Assembly (NCBI GenBank): GCA_963846495.1
Contig: CAWJWP010000001.1
Span: forward strand, 62,001 to 126,000
Source: DASYQD01 sp963846495
Lineage (GTDB): Bacteria; Acidobacteriota; Thermoanaerobaculia; Multivoradales; JAIOJS01
Length of the DNA: 64,000 bases
Direction: 5' to 3'
A program made the position numbers and the translations under genes. This document shows positions 55,387-63,486 of this stretch, one piece after another (within the stretch, counting starts at the first letter, position 1; each line of letters begins with the position of its first letter). Under the pieces are notes generated by a model. It was given only the letters and a program-made list of their open reading frames with translations, ran no database searches and had not been told where the DNA came from.

Positions 55387-56061
55387 ATGGTGGCCGCCGA
55401 GCTGCCGGACTGGGAGAGGCTCCTGGCTGCCGAGCGCCACCTGCAGGCGCTTCTACCAGGAGCCGTTCTCGTCGGCGGCACTGCCGCGATCCTGCACGCC
55501 GACCACCGGCGCAGTCTCGACGGCGATCACGTCTTGGAAGACCTACGCCAGCGGTTCGACGACGTGCTCGCGTCGCTCGAGTCTGCTGCCGGCTGGAAGA
55601 CGTCGCGCGTGCAGCGGCCTGTGGCCATCCTCGGCCAGCTCGACGGCATCATGACCGGGATCCGGCAGTTGCGCCGGACTCGGCCGCTCGACACCGAGCT
55701 GCTGGCCGGGTTGCGTGTGCCGACGCTGGCGGAAATGGCGCGCGTCAAGGCATGGCTGTTGGCGACTCGTCACACCGTGCGCGACTACCTGGACACCGTG
55801 GTGCTCCTCGAACGGCTGGGGACGAGGTCAGCGGTCGAAGCGTTCGCCGACTTCGACGACATCTACGCTCAAGATTCGGCGTCGCCGTTGGCCGAGGTCG
55901 TCCAGCGGTTGGCCGCTGCGGTGCCGTCGGATCTACAGGACGTCGACTTGAGCGCCTACAAGGGGTTGGTCGCGCCGTGGAACGACTGGTCGCACTTGGC
56001 GGCGCGTGGAAGGGAATGGGCCGAGGTCCTAGCGTCCTCGCAGCTGAGGAATCAGCAATGA
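55387..56061 (+). CDS. AbiEii/AbiGii-like nucleotidyltransferase
   Basis: 224 residues. The nucleotidyltransferase start AVLVGGTAAILHADHRRSLD-GD supplies the GG...D-x-D metal motif. MARVKAWLLATRHTVRDYLD-TVVLL matches the K-x-x-A ... R-x3-RD-x2-D helix found in AbiEii/AbiGii toxins. Length is shorter than typical AbiEii (about 300). Its stop overlaps the start of the next gene (ATGA). Type IV toxins of this family transfer nucleotides to tRNA or other RNA; the cognate antitoxin AbiEi normally lies upstream and is absent. Activity is inferred. Confidence 0.75.
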   Translation: MVAAELPDWERLLAAERHLQALLPGAVLVGGTAAILHADHRRSLDGDHVLEDLRQRFDDVLASLESAAGWKTSRVQRPVAILGQLDGIMTGIRQLRRTRPLDTELLAGLRVPTLAEMARVKAWLLATRHTVRDYLDTVVLLERLGTRSAVEAFADFDDIYAQDSASPLAEVVQRLAAAVPSDLQDVDLSAYKGLVAPWNDWSHLAARGREWAEVLASSQLRNQQ

Positions 56062-56342
56062 GCCAGGAGGCCATCGAACGGTTTGTGACAGGTTGGAACC
56101 GGTCGCGGCTCGACCTGCGCAGCGACGAGGTGCTGGCGCAGATCCTCGACCGCGGCGACCTCGCCGTCTGGCGTGAGCTCTACGCCCTGGCGGCCGACGA
56201 TCCCGACTTGCGCCGGCGCATCCTCGCCCTCCTTCAGCGCGTGCCTTTGCCGTACCCGCATTACTGGCTAGCGGCGATGGCGAGCCTCGGCGAGAGCATC
56301 GACTGGTCCGTGCCGCTGCCGAGCGACGACGGCTGTTACTAA
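56058..56342 (+). CDS. Small partner protein of the nucleotidyltransferase
   Basis: 94 residues; the ATG overlaps the previous stop. LDLRSDEVLAQILDRGDLAV, WRELYALAADDPDLRRRILA and VPLPYPHYWLAAMASLGESI show an all-helical, HEAT-like protein with a conserved-looking PLPYPxxWxAAMASLG tail. No signal or TM. The coupling suggests an accessory or antidote role for the nucleotidyltransferase, with the order reversed relative to AbiEi-AbiEii. No DNA-binding motif is visible, unlike AbiEi. Confidence 0.65.
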   Translation: MSQEAIERFVTGWNRSRLDLRSDEVLAQILDRGDLAVWRELYALAADDPDLRRRILALLQRVPLPYPHYWLAAMASLGESIDWSVPLPSDDGCY

Positions 56343-56350
56343 GCACAAGC

Positions 56351-56725
56351 CTAGGCGGCTGCCTTGACGCCGGTGACGGTGACGGCTTTCATGCCGTCGC
56401 GGGTGTCGAGTCTGCCGGTGACTTCGGCCTTGCTGCCGGCAAGCTCCTTGGCGGCCTCAAAGGGCTTGCTGTCCCCGTGATCGGCGAGGAGCAAGAGGAG
56501 AGCGCCGTCATCGGTGAGCAAACCGATGGGTTGCCCCGATCGGGCGCACTTCTTGGAGCAGTCAGCGTGCCCCGCGCCTTTGGCACCATGGGGAACGTAG
56601 CACGCGATGTCGACGATCTCGCCCTTCCATTTGCTGCCTGCGGAGTGGTTGTCGGCGAGCGCGAAGTCTGGGGAGGAAGAAATCAATAGGAGCATGAACA
56701 AGAAACGGACGGCATACCTCTTCAT
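56351..56725 (-). CDS. Small exported protein, OB-fold-like
   Basis: 124 residues. Signal peptide MKRYAVRFLFMLLLISSSPD. The mature part starts WKGEIVDIACYVPHGAKGAG and has HADCSKKCARSGQPIGLLTD (three Cys), followed by KAEVTGRLDTRDGMKAVTVT. The G-E-I-V-D ... C ... C-x3-C ... layout occurs in small periplasmic proteins of unknown function often annotated only as hypothetical. The last strands look like an OB-fold. It marks the start of a stretch of lower GC. Confidence 0.65.
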   Translation of the reverse strand: MKRYAVRFLFMLLLISSSPDFALADNHSAGSKWKGEIVDIACYVPHGAKGAGHADCSKKCARSGQPIGLLTDDGALLLLLADHGDSKPFEAAKELAGSKAEVTGRLDTRDGMKAVTVTGVKAAA

Positions 56726-56853
56726 ATAGACTCCGCCTCCTCGATTCGTCCGCCAAATCAGACGTTCTGACTGTCGACCCCGTTTTGCAAGGTGCGGCCG
56801 TTATGCGGAAGGATCGGCACGTCCGATGTGTGACTGCCAAAAGACGCCGCCAA

Positions 56854-57522
56854 CTATTGGCCGCCTAGCAGCGATGAGTTCTCACAGTACAGGTCAAACT
56901 GTAAAGAATCAGCGACCGATTGTGGGCGAGCGATCACCGCCGCCTTCCGACCTATTAAAGCACGCTCCCAGGCCTTGGGCTGCATGTCGCCGCGTGCTGC
57001 ATCATTCAAGCTCAAGACAACATTGTCATTCCACTTGTACATCTCCTTCTTACCCTTTTGGTCAAAGATGGCAACCTCGAGCTCCGCCCAATCCACGGGC
57101 TTATCAAGCGATCTCCGATCGCTGATGTAAGCGCGGAGGAGCGCCCAAGCATCCCCTCCGATCAGCAAGACTCTCGGGGGCTTACCAGATCGCTTCGCTT
57201 GGAGGCGGCTCGTACAAATCGGAGTTATCTGAATCGCTGGCGGAGTGGGCGTGGGCGGCACGCTACTCGGTCCGGGCGATGACACCGGGCGAGGGGCAGG
57301 CGGTTCGCCAGTCCTATTCGAACCAGATTCGCAAGTCCCAGAAATGAGAACGCGGCCATCCGGGCAGAGATTAAGGGGTACGCACGAAAAGCTGCCGACA
57401 ACGTAGCCTGGTTGGCACCGTCCGGAAGCTGCGATCGCTTCGCTGCCGTCAAATAGAACGCCTAAAAGAACGAGAGCCAACAGCAACCGTCGAGATGCAC
57501 AAACCACACAGGAAAGAATCAT
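56854..57522 (-). CDS. Envelope operon gene 4: Cys-rich exported protein
   Basis: 222 residues, not recognised. Signal segment ASRRLLLALVLLGVLFDGSE. A short Cys module (RCQPGYVVGSFSCVPLNLCP, DGRVLISGTCESG) is followed by a Pro/Ser linker (about 75-95) and a globular domain (PPRVLLIGGDAWALLRAYIS, WAELEVAIFDQKGKKEMYKW, ALIGRKAAVIARPQSVADSL). Its ATG overlaps the stop of the upstream 4-TM gene (ATGA). It is the last of four co-directional genes in the low-GC block. Confidence 0.6.
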   Translation of the reverse strand: MILSCVVCASRRLLLALVLLGVLFDGSEAIAASGRCQPGYVVGSFSCVPLNLCPDGRVLISGTCESGSNRTGEPPAPRPVSSPGPSSVPPTPTPPAIQITPICTSRLQAKRSGKPPRVLLIGGDAWALLRAYISDRRSLDKPVDWAELEVAIFDQKGKKEMYKWNDNVVLSLNDAARGDMQPKAWERALIGRKAAVIARPQSVADSLQFDLYCENSSLLGGQ

Positions 57523-58358
57523 CGGGCCGCCTCCTCTGGCTGTCCCGGAGGGACGCTCGGATCATCATGTGTGGTGAGTCTTTGAACGGCGAGCTCATAT
57601 TCCTGCTTCCAGTGGTTCTGTTCACACGCTCGTCTGTGCGAATCCGTTGCGATCCACCGTTGGGCGGCTTGCATTTGTTGCAGTGCCTCTAAGTAGCGGT
57701 CGTGGCGGACCCGGTGAAAGCAGGTTAGACTGATTCCGAGCACAGCTAAAGCGATTGTGAGTACCACAATTGCGTCCGAGCGCGTGCTGCTGTCGTACCG
57801 CAAGTATACGACGAACGATATGAGCAGTAATCCAAAAATAAGCAACACCCATGCTCTCACGGCGCTCCTCCGCACGCCCCGATCCTTCGCTGCGCCTATT
57901 CCCTCAAGAATATCGTAAAGATTCTGTCCTGCCAGATAGGACCCGCCGGCCAGCATGAAGCCCTGGAGAATCAAAATAGGATTTCCGATCCCCAATGACC
58001 ATAGCACTACGAAAAACGCGACTTCACAAACCAAGGCTAAGAACATGAAGAGCGCCACAGTGCGTCGAATAGCAGGAGACCCGGCCTTCCCGCGAAGTTC
58101 GCCATTTCCGGCATCTCGCATTATTCGCTGATCGCGATTGGGTTCGATTTGAGCGAAGCTGAGCTCAATTTGCCGCTGCACGCTTGCTCCGGCCGCCATC
58201 GCCGTCTGTTTCGTTGCCCGCAGGCCAGAAAGGCGATCATTGGCTTCATCTCCAATCCAGCGAGTTAAGCGTTGTTGCTCAACATCAAAGAGTGCGGTTG
58301 GCGACCATTCTTTGGCGCCGTCCAAATCGCGGGAGTCCGCTTTCGCCGGAAGTTCCAT
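57519..58358 (-). CDS. Envelope operon gene 3: four-TM membrane protein
   Basis: 279 residues, not recognised. A cytoplasmic N-terminus of about 100 residues (QQRLTRWIGDEANDRLSGLR) precedes TM1 TVALFMFLALVCEVAFFVVL, TM2 PILILQGFMLAGGSYLAGQN, TM3 AVRAWVLLIFGLLLISFVVY and TM4 AIVVLTIALAVLGISLTCFH. A C-terminal coiled-coil-like tail (ALQQMQAAQRWIATDSHRRA) follows. It ends in an ATGA overlap with the secreted Cys-rich gene, and starts 14 bp after the OmpA-like gene. Confidence 0.62.
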   Translation of the reverse strand: MELPAKADSRDLDGAKEWSPTALFDVEQQRLTRWIGDEANDRLSGLRATKQTAMAAGASVQRQIELSFAQIEPNRDQRIMRDAGNGELRGKAGSPAIRRTVALFMFLALVCEVAFFVVLWSLGIGNPILILQGFMLAGGSYLAGQNLYDILEGIGAAKDRGVRRSAVRAWVLLIFGLLLISFVVYLRYDSSTRSDAIVVLTIALAVLGISLTCFHRVRHDRYLEALQQMQAAQRWIATDSHRRACEQNHWKQEYELAVQRLTTHDDPSVPPGQPEEAAR

Positions 58359-58372
58359 CTTACGAAGTCCCC

Positions 58373-59008
58373 TCAGCTCTCAAGTTCGCAGGGCAAAACG
58401 AACACGTGAACCGATTGATTCAAGATGAATTGATCATTCCGGAAGTCAACGGGCGCGATACCGAGGTGGGCGGCGTCTGAGAGACCAAGCTGGAAGATCT
58501 CCGCGCCCAAGTAGCCACCGTAGAATACCCTGCACGTAATATTCAATTCGTTTTGAATATACGCCATCACACTCCGCATGCGATTGATAGACAAAAGGCG
58601 ATTGGCGTCGTTGTTGCCTATCGTGCTTGCGCGCCCAATGACGAATATGGCGGCGCGGTTGATGTTAGTTATGAATTTCAAGGTCTCGAGCTGGGAGTGC
58701 TTTATGGTCTTCCAGTCAAACGCTCCTACGGCACTATCTTCGTTCAGCGGGAAGAAGAGACTTACAGGATGTAGCTCTCGATCGCCTAGCGCGGCGAGAA
58801 GGGCGGCCTTGTCCAGGCTGTCGATGTCGCGGAGGCGAGCAAAGTCACAGGTGACTGGAGTGCATGCTTCCTCGATTATAGAGATGGCAGCCCGAAGTGC
58901 CCGATTCTGACAAACGGTGGGTTCCTGTTGGGCGTGAAGCGCAGATGATCCAAGTAGAAAGACGAGGCACATTACACAGGCGGTTGAGCAGATTTTGGCT
59001 GACGTCAC
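58373..59008 (-). CDS. Envelope operon gene 2: exported OmpA-like domain protein
   Basis: 211 residues from a GTG overlapping the TlpA-like stop (GTGA). The signal peptide ends SSALHAQ. A Cys-containing N-terminal region precedes an OmpA/MotB-type peptidoglycan-binding fold: VSLFFPLNEDSAVGAFD, ETLKFITNINRAAIFVIGRA, STIGNNDANRLLSINRMRSV, then a last strand NQSVHVFVLPCE. This matches the N-x2-LS-x2-RA-x2-V helix and NRRVE strand of OmpA C-terminal domains, with substitutions (GRAST for GHTD). It probably anchors something to the cell wall. Confidence 0.68.
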   Translation of the reverse strand: MTSAKICSTACVMCLVFLLGSSALHAQQEPTVCQNRALRAAISIIEEACTPVTCDFARLRDIDSLDKAALLAALGDRELHPVSLFFPLNEDSAVGAFDWKTIKHSQLETLKFITNINRAAIFVIGRASTIGNNDANRLLSINRMRSVMAYIQNELNITCRVFYGGYLGAEIFQLGLSDAAHLGIAPVDFRNDQFILNQSVHVFVLPCELES

Positions 59009-60411
59009 TTGGTTTCTCCTTGCGAGCGAGCGCTGGCTATTAGATTTTCGAGGCGAGCGAGGCTTGCCTCATCGAGTATCGAGTTTGGGACGACTCCTGT
59101 TAGCGTTCCTTCCGCGTTGAAGACCGCAAACGATGGCAGTGCGTCGCTTCCCGTAAGGTGGCGAATGAGATCGGCGCGTGCGACGAGGTATTGCGGATAT
59201 GTGATACCAGCCTTGTTTATGTGGTCGACGACCATTCCGCGTGCATTCTGGTCAAGTGTCTCGTTTGCGATGCCAATGAACAAAACGTCGCGGTGTCGAG
59301 CGGCCAATTTGGCGAGAAGAGGAGATTCGGCCATGCACGGTGGGCACCAGGTAGCCCAGAAATTGATAACGGTTGGTTTGCGTTGAGCGGCGACCCATAT
59401 AGCGAGGGTGGTGTCTTTCCAGGAGGTGAGTGAACGTATGGGGAAAGCGAGATCTCGGAGGCGATGAGTTGTCTTAGGAGCGGTGGGCGCTCGTGGCGGA
59501 GAGCTAGAAGGCGTAATTGAACGGCGACGGCTTGCATCGAGGGTAAGAACCGCGGCGAGGACTCGCCCCTCAATGGCGACGGAGGAACACGGGAGGGGAC
59601 ATGTCCAGATCAGGTTGCCGTCTGGCGAGAAAAGAAGGAAGGTACCAGCTCGGCGATCGAGCAACGGAACGGGCCGGAGCTTGGCCTCGAGTTCCTCGAG
59701 TACGGATGGGGATGCAGTCATTCTGTGGATGTTGGATGGGTTTAGAGTGTCAGGCAGAGGAAGGGCCTGGAGGTATTCCGGCAGCACATAGAGGCAGGAG
59801 ACATCCTCCGTAAGCGAGCAGATCTGGCCGGTTGGTTGCAGCCAAGAGGAGCCGTCTGTCTGGGGTTCTTCAAAAAGAATAACAACACCGCGAGAGAGCG
59901 CGCGGTCAGCTATGAAGGCATCGAGAAACACCGGCGGATCGATCGGAAAATGGCCAATCGGAGTGAGACGTCGGAGCAGCGAGCGGAGATCTGTGAGGCG
60001 GATAGGTACTGCTCGCGGTATCCGAGCATCTGCGACCGCCACCTGTGTAGGGGGAGTGGGCGTTGTGGTCTGGCGCGGCTCGAGCGCTTCGGCTAGCGGC
60101 GTGATCGTTGGCGATGGGTCGGCCGACGGAATGTGGGTGAGCGGCGGCTGGAGACCGAGGGGGCTGTAAACTTTTAGAATGGTCGTAAGAGCTGGTGTTA
60201 GCCAATAGTTCGGAAACGCCACCAGCCAAGAGACGACACCGAGCAAAAGAAGCAGCGTTAGGACCCGGCCGTTCTGTTTCGGGTCCTCAAGTTTTTGCCA
60301 GCTTAAGAGACGAGGCATCACTCGGACCGCTTCTAAGCGACTCCGAAGATTGGTCATAGCCTCAGCAGGAATTGTCTTCACCCAACGGACTCCAAAATCA
60401 ACCGATCTCAC
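59005..60411 (-). CDS. Envelope operon gene 1: membrane-anchored TlpA-like thioredoxin protein
   Basis: 468 residues from GTG 60411, or 450 from ATG 60357; neither has a good RBS. A TM anchor (VLTLLLLLGVVSWLVAFPNY) and a Pro/Thr linker (about 95-125) are followed by a first, degenerate thioredoxin-like region (LSRGVVILFEEPQTDGSSWL ... TCPLPCSS). The C-terminal TlpA/ResA domain is clear: KPTVINFWATWCPPCMAESP with the WCPPC active site, DVLFIGIANETLDQNARGMV, and DALPSFAVFNAEGTLTGVVP. It reduces or shuffles periplasmic disulfides, perhaps in the Cys-rich products of the same operon. Confidence 0.78.
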   Translation of the reverse strand: MRSVDFGVRWVKTIPAEAMTNLRSRLEAVRVMPRLLSWQKLEDPKQNGRVLTLLLLLGVVSWLVAFPNYWLTPALTTILKVYSPLGLQPPLTHIPSADPSPTITPLAEALEPRQTTTPTPPTQVAVADARIPRAVPIRLTDLRSLLRRLTPIGHFPIDPPVFLDAFIADRALSRGVVILFEEPQTDGSSWLQPTGQICSLTEDVSCLYVLPEYLQALPLPDTLNPSNIHRMTASPSVLEELEAKLRPVPLLDRRAGTFLLFSPDGNLIWTCPLPCSSVAIEGRVLAAVLTLDASRRRSITPSSSPPRAPTAPKTTHRLRDLAFPIRSLTSWKDTTLAIWVAAQRKPTVINFWATWCPPCMAESPLLAKLAARHRDVLFIGIANETLDQNARGMVVDHINKAGITYPQYLVARADLIRHLTGSDALPSFAVFNAEGTLTGVVPNSILDEASLARLENLIASARSQGETK

Positions 60412-60714
60412 CTGTTCGTTCGGGAGGAGAACTTAGGTAAGTCTGCCTCTATCCGGGACGGGGGTCAAGCGGGTCGAGGCGGGAACGGCTCCCGGTCACA
60501 GCCTAACGCGGATTTGGCGGCGGACGGGGGTTTGAACGCGCTTCATTTGCCGCACCGCGTTTTACGTCGCGATTACGTCTGCCGGGTCGGTGCGACCGGG
60601 TTGCTTGAGAGGGAATGCGTCTTGTTGGCATGAAGCCGATAGGGCCTGCCGAAGCCCATCGTTTAGGTTTGCGGCGCCGCTCGGCTACAGACTGGTTCAA
60701 GAGTTGTTTAGTCG
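60412..60714. other. Gene-free gap between low-GC block and asnB
   Basis: No credible coding frame on either strand. The part next to 60411 should hold the promoter of the envelope operon. TTGACC on the minus strand (60463-60468) is a possible -35, but no good -10 sits 16-18 bases away. The rest, downstream of asnB, contains no terminator with a T-run that I can see. Confidence 0.4.
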
Positions 60715-62410
60715 TTAGTGGGCAGCGGTGAGTGCCTGGCGGTGCACGTCTCTCACCGCCCGACCCGACGGATCCGGCAGCGCGGCGAATGCCGGATCCC
60801 AAGCGATCGCGGCCGGCGTGCTGCAGGCGACGCTGTCGCCTCCGGGCACGCAGCGCGCTGCGGCTTCGCTGGGGAAGTGGCTGGCGAACAGCACTCTGTA
60901 CAGATACGCCTCCTTCGTGCGCGGAGTGTTGTAGGGGAAGCGCCTCTGGGCCCGCCCGAGGTCGGCGTCGTCGACTTCGCGTTCCGCATAAGCCTTGAGG
61001 GAGTCGATCCAGGAGTAGCCGACGCCGTCGGAGAACTGTTCTTTCTGGCGCCAGAGGATCTCGGGCGGCAGCACGCCGTCGAAGGCCGAGCGCAGGAGCT
61101 CTTTCTCGATGCCGCCCGGGCGTACGCGCTTCTTTTCCGGGTCGAGCGACATCGCCACGTCGAGGACGTCCTTGCTCAGGAACGGCACTCGAGCCTCGAC
61201 GCCCCACGCGGCCATCGCTTTGTTGGCGCGCAGGCAGTCGTATTTGTACAAGAGGTCGAGCTTGCGCACGGTCTCTTCGTGCAGCGCGCGCGCCGAGGGC
61301 GCTTTGTGGAAGTAGAGGTAACCCGCAAAGATCTCGTCCGCACCCTCACCGGAGAGCACCATCTTCACGCCCATCGCCTTGATGCGGCGCGCCATCAGGT
61401 ACATCGGCGTCGCCGCGCGCACGGTGGTGACGTCGTAGGTTTCGAGGTGCTGGATGACGTCGGCCAGCGCGTCGATCCCTTCCTGCACGGTGAAGCGGGT
61501 CTCGTGGTGCACCGAGCCGATGTGCTCGGCCACCTTGCGCGCCGCCGCTAGGTCGGGCGAATCCGCCAGGCCGACGGCGAAGCTGTGGAGGCGCGGCCAC
61601 CAAGCCTCCTCGCGGCCGTCGCTCTCGACGCGGCGCCGCGCGAAGCGGGCAGCCGTCGCGGCGATGAGCGAGGAGTCGAGGCCGCCCGAGAGCAGCACGC
61701 CGTAGGGCACGTCGCTCATCAGCTGGCGCTCGACCGCGCCTTCGAGCGCTGCGCGCACCGCTGCGCCGTCGGCGTCGCGGCCAGCGACCGCTTCGTACTC
61801 GCGCCAGTGCGGCTTCCAGTACGGGCGGATCTCGCCGACGGCGCTGTCGAGGTAGCAGCCGGGCGGGAAGTCCTCGATTGTGCGGCAGACGCCTTCGAGC
61901 GCCTTCAGCTCGGAGGCGACGAACAGCTGCCCGTGCTCGTCGCGGCCGGTGTAGAGCGGGCAGACGCCGATCGGGTCGCGCGCGATGAGGTAGCGGCGCT
62001 GGTCGCGGTCCCACAAGCGCGAAGGCGAAGATGCCGTCGAGGTCGTCGAGCAGCGCCGGGCCCTTCTCGCGCCAGAGCGGCAGGATGACCTCGCAGTCGG
62101 ACGCGGTCTGGAACTCGTAGGGGTGGGCGAGGCGCGCCTCGAGGTCGCGGTGGTTGTAGATCTCGCCGTTGACGGTGAGGAGTTGCGCGCCGGCCTCGCT
62201 CGCGCCGGTCGCCGCCGAGGCGAGCGGCTGCGCGCCGTGCTCGACGTCGACGATGGCGAGCCGCTCGTGGGCGAGCACGGCGCCGTCGGTGGCGACGACG
62301 CCGCTCCAGTCGGGCCCGCGGTGGCGCAGCCGGCGGGCGAGGCGGATGGCGAGCTGGCGCAGCTCGCGGAGGTCCTGCTTGGTCTCGAAGATGGCGACGA
62401 TGCCGCACAT
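60715..62410 (-). CDS. asnB: Asparagine synthetase, glutamine-hydrolysing (one frame break)
   Basis: About 564 residues. MCGIVAIFETKQDL gives the Cys2 nucleophile of the glutaminase; RHRGPDWSGVVAT and LLTVNGEIYNH complete that domain. At about 62020 one extra T (CTTG for CTG) breaks FAFALWDRDQRRYLIARDPI. The synthetase domain has the PPi loop YGVLLSGGLDSSLIAATAA, KMVLSGEGADEIFAGYLYFH and EARVPFLSKDVLD. Length and order match enterobacterial AsnB. GAGGAG lies eight bases before the ATG. Expression appears to be controlled by the leader peptide and attenuator upstream. Confidence 0.93.
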
Positions 62411-62457
62411 GCCTGGTCTCCTCAGTTTTCGCCGCGGGAGCGGCTGCCCTCGCGCGC

Positions 62458-62498
62458 GAAAAACGAAAAGGCCCGCAACCTCGAGGGGTGCGGGCCTT
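62458..62498 (-). terminator. Attenuator: intrinsic terminator in asnB leader
   Basis: Minus-strand AAGGCCCGCA (62498-62489) pairs perfectly with TGCGGGCCTT (62477-62468) around an 11-base loop; TTCGTTTTT follows. It sits between the Asn-rich leader ORF and the asnB start, 48 bases before the ATG. A competing pairing is available: CGGGACC in leader codons 22-24 (62543-62537) can pair with GGCCCG of the 5' arm with one bulged A. Confidence 0.85.
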
Positions 62499-62528
62499 GG
62501 CGTCACTGGCGACTGTGATGGTCAGCGG

Positions 62529-62606
62529 TTACGCGCGGTCCCGTACCCTCCGGCTGGTATTGCCGTTGTGATTCGCGTTCGCGTCGAGGTTACGGAACCG
62601 GCGCAT
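62529..62606 (-). CDS. Asparagine-rich leader peptide of asnB
   Basis: 25 codons plus stop; it begins MRRFRNLDANANHNGNTS. Five of residues 6-16 are Asn (positions 6, 10, 12, 14 and 16). It ends 31 bases before the attenuator hairpin. No Shine-Dalgarno is seen, but the promoter at 62617-62645 puts the ATG within a few bases of the transcript start, so leaderless initiation is plausible. Stalling at Asn codons when Asn-tRNA is scarce would free codons 22-24 to disrupt the terminator. The role is inferred from layout. Confidence 0.7.
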   Translation of the reverse strand: MRRFRNLDANANHNGNTSRRVRDRA

Positions 62607-62616
62607 CGGTGTACGA

Positions 62617-62645
62617 AGAGTGAAGGAGCCCGGCCCGCCTGTCAA
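62617..62645 (-). promoter_or_regulatory. Promoter of the asn leader-asnB transcript
   Basis: TTGACA (62645-62640), a perfect -35, then a 17-bp spacer, then CACTCT (62622-62617), a weak -10. The predicted start is three to six bases before the leader ATG (62606). It lies between the stop of the upstream secreted-protein gene (62680) and the leader. Confidence 0.6.
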
Positions 62646-62679
62646 GCGCCCCATGCTCAGTGCCCCATCGCCCCCCAGA

Positions 62680-63342
62680 TCACTTGTAGCAGTAGACGAT
62701 GATGTGAGACTCGCTGAAGCCGGCGACACCGTCGAACGCGAAGCCCAGGGTGGTCTTCTTGTTCGCCGTCTGGGAGTACGTCAGGAAGGGATAAACGTTC
62801 TCGTCCACGGATCCGATGTAGATATAGCTGCCAGAAGTCGATCTCTTGACGAAGAAGTCCAGCTCACCCTCGAAGAGGGCAACGAACAGCGTCGTGACCG
62901 TGCTGCCATTCGTGGGACAGGGGGTGAACCACTCCTCCCCCCCGAAGGTCTCGTCGTTCCAGAGGTAGTAGTAACGCACGAGCGCCGCCTTCTCGCCCGG
63001 GGCGGCGCCGGCGCCGCTGGTGCCGGGCCTGCCGACGACGACGAGCGGCTCGTTGCGATACAGGCGCTGGCGGCTGGCACTGATGCTCTGGTAGAGGTCG
63101 GCGGCGCCCGCGGACTTCTCGCGGTTCACATCCTCGAACAGCCGCCCGATCTCGACGTGTGGCTGAGCGTAGACGTCGAGCTCTGCGCCGGCCACCGTGA
63201 CGGTCGTCTTCACGAGGTCGGTGCGTGGAATGACGAAGTCGTCGTGGTTGGTGGGCGCGATTGGCTGGCGTCGCGCCGCCGCCTGGAGCGGAACAGCGAG
63301 CAGACAGGAAAGCACGAGCAACGCGCGGACGGAGCCCTTCAT
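62680..63342 (-). CDS. Secreted protein of unknown function
   Basis: 220 residues from ATG 63342, which follows GGGAGGTCTCC and begins a signal peptide (MKGSVRALLVLSCLLAVPLQ ending AAA). Mature part: LVKTTVTVAGAELDVYAQPH, SISASRQRLYRNEPLVVVGR, YYYLWNDETFGGEEWFTPCP, VTTLFVALFEGELDFFVKRS, SYIYIGSVDENVYPFLTYSQ. It is aromatic-rich, with one Cys pair at most (PCP, VYCYK). No family was recognised. It lies 35 bp upstream of the asn leader promoter on the same strand. Confidence 0.72.
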   Translation of the reverse strand: MKGSVRALLVLSCLLAVPLQAAARRQPIAPTNHDDFVIPRTDLVKTTVTVAGAELDVYAQPHVEIGRLFEDVNREKSAGAADLYQSISASRQRLYRNEPLVVVGRPGTSGAGAAPGEKAALVRYYYLWNDETFGGEEWFTPCPTNGSTVTTLFVALFEGELDFFVKRSTSGSYIYIGSVDENVYPFLTYSQTANKKTTLGFAFDGVAGFSESHIIVYCYK

Positions 63343-63486
63343 GGAGACCTCCCGGCCTGTTGGGCCTGGCTCAGAGTTGGTAGCTGATAGGGGGGTCAGT
63401 ATGGTGCCGAACGGGGAGTCGGTCAACGGCATCTCGGGCTCTGGAGACGCCGACTTCAGGGTCGGCGAGGTGACGTGCGGTCCGGG

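Noticed and set aside
62410..62530. T-box or amino-acid riboswitch upstream of asnB
   Set aside because: No T-box motif seen, and the Asn-rich ORF plus hairpin explains the leader better.
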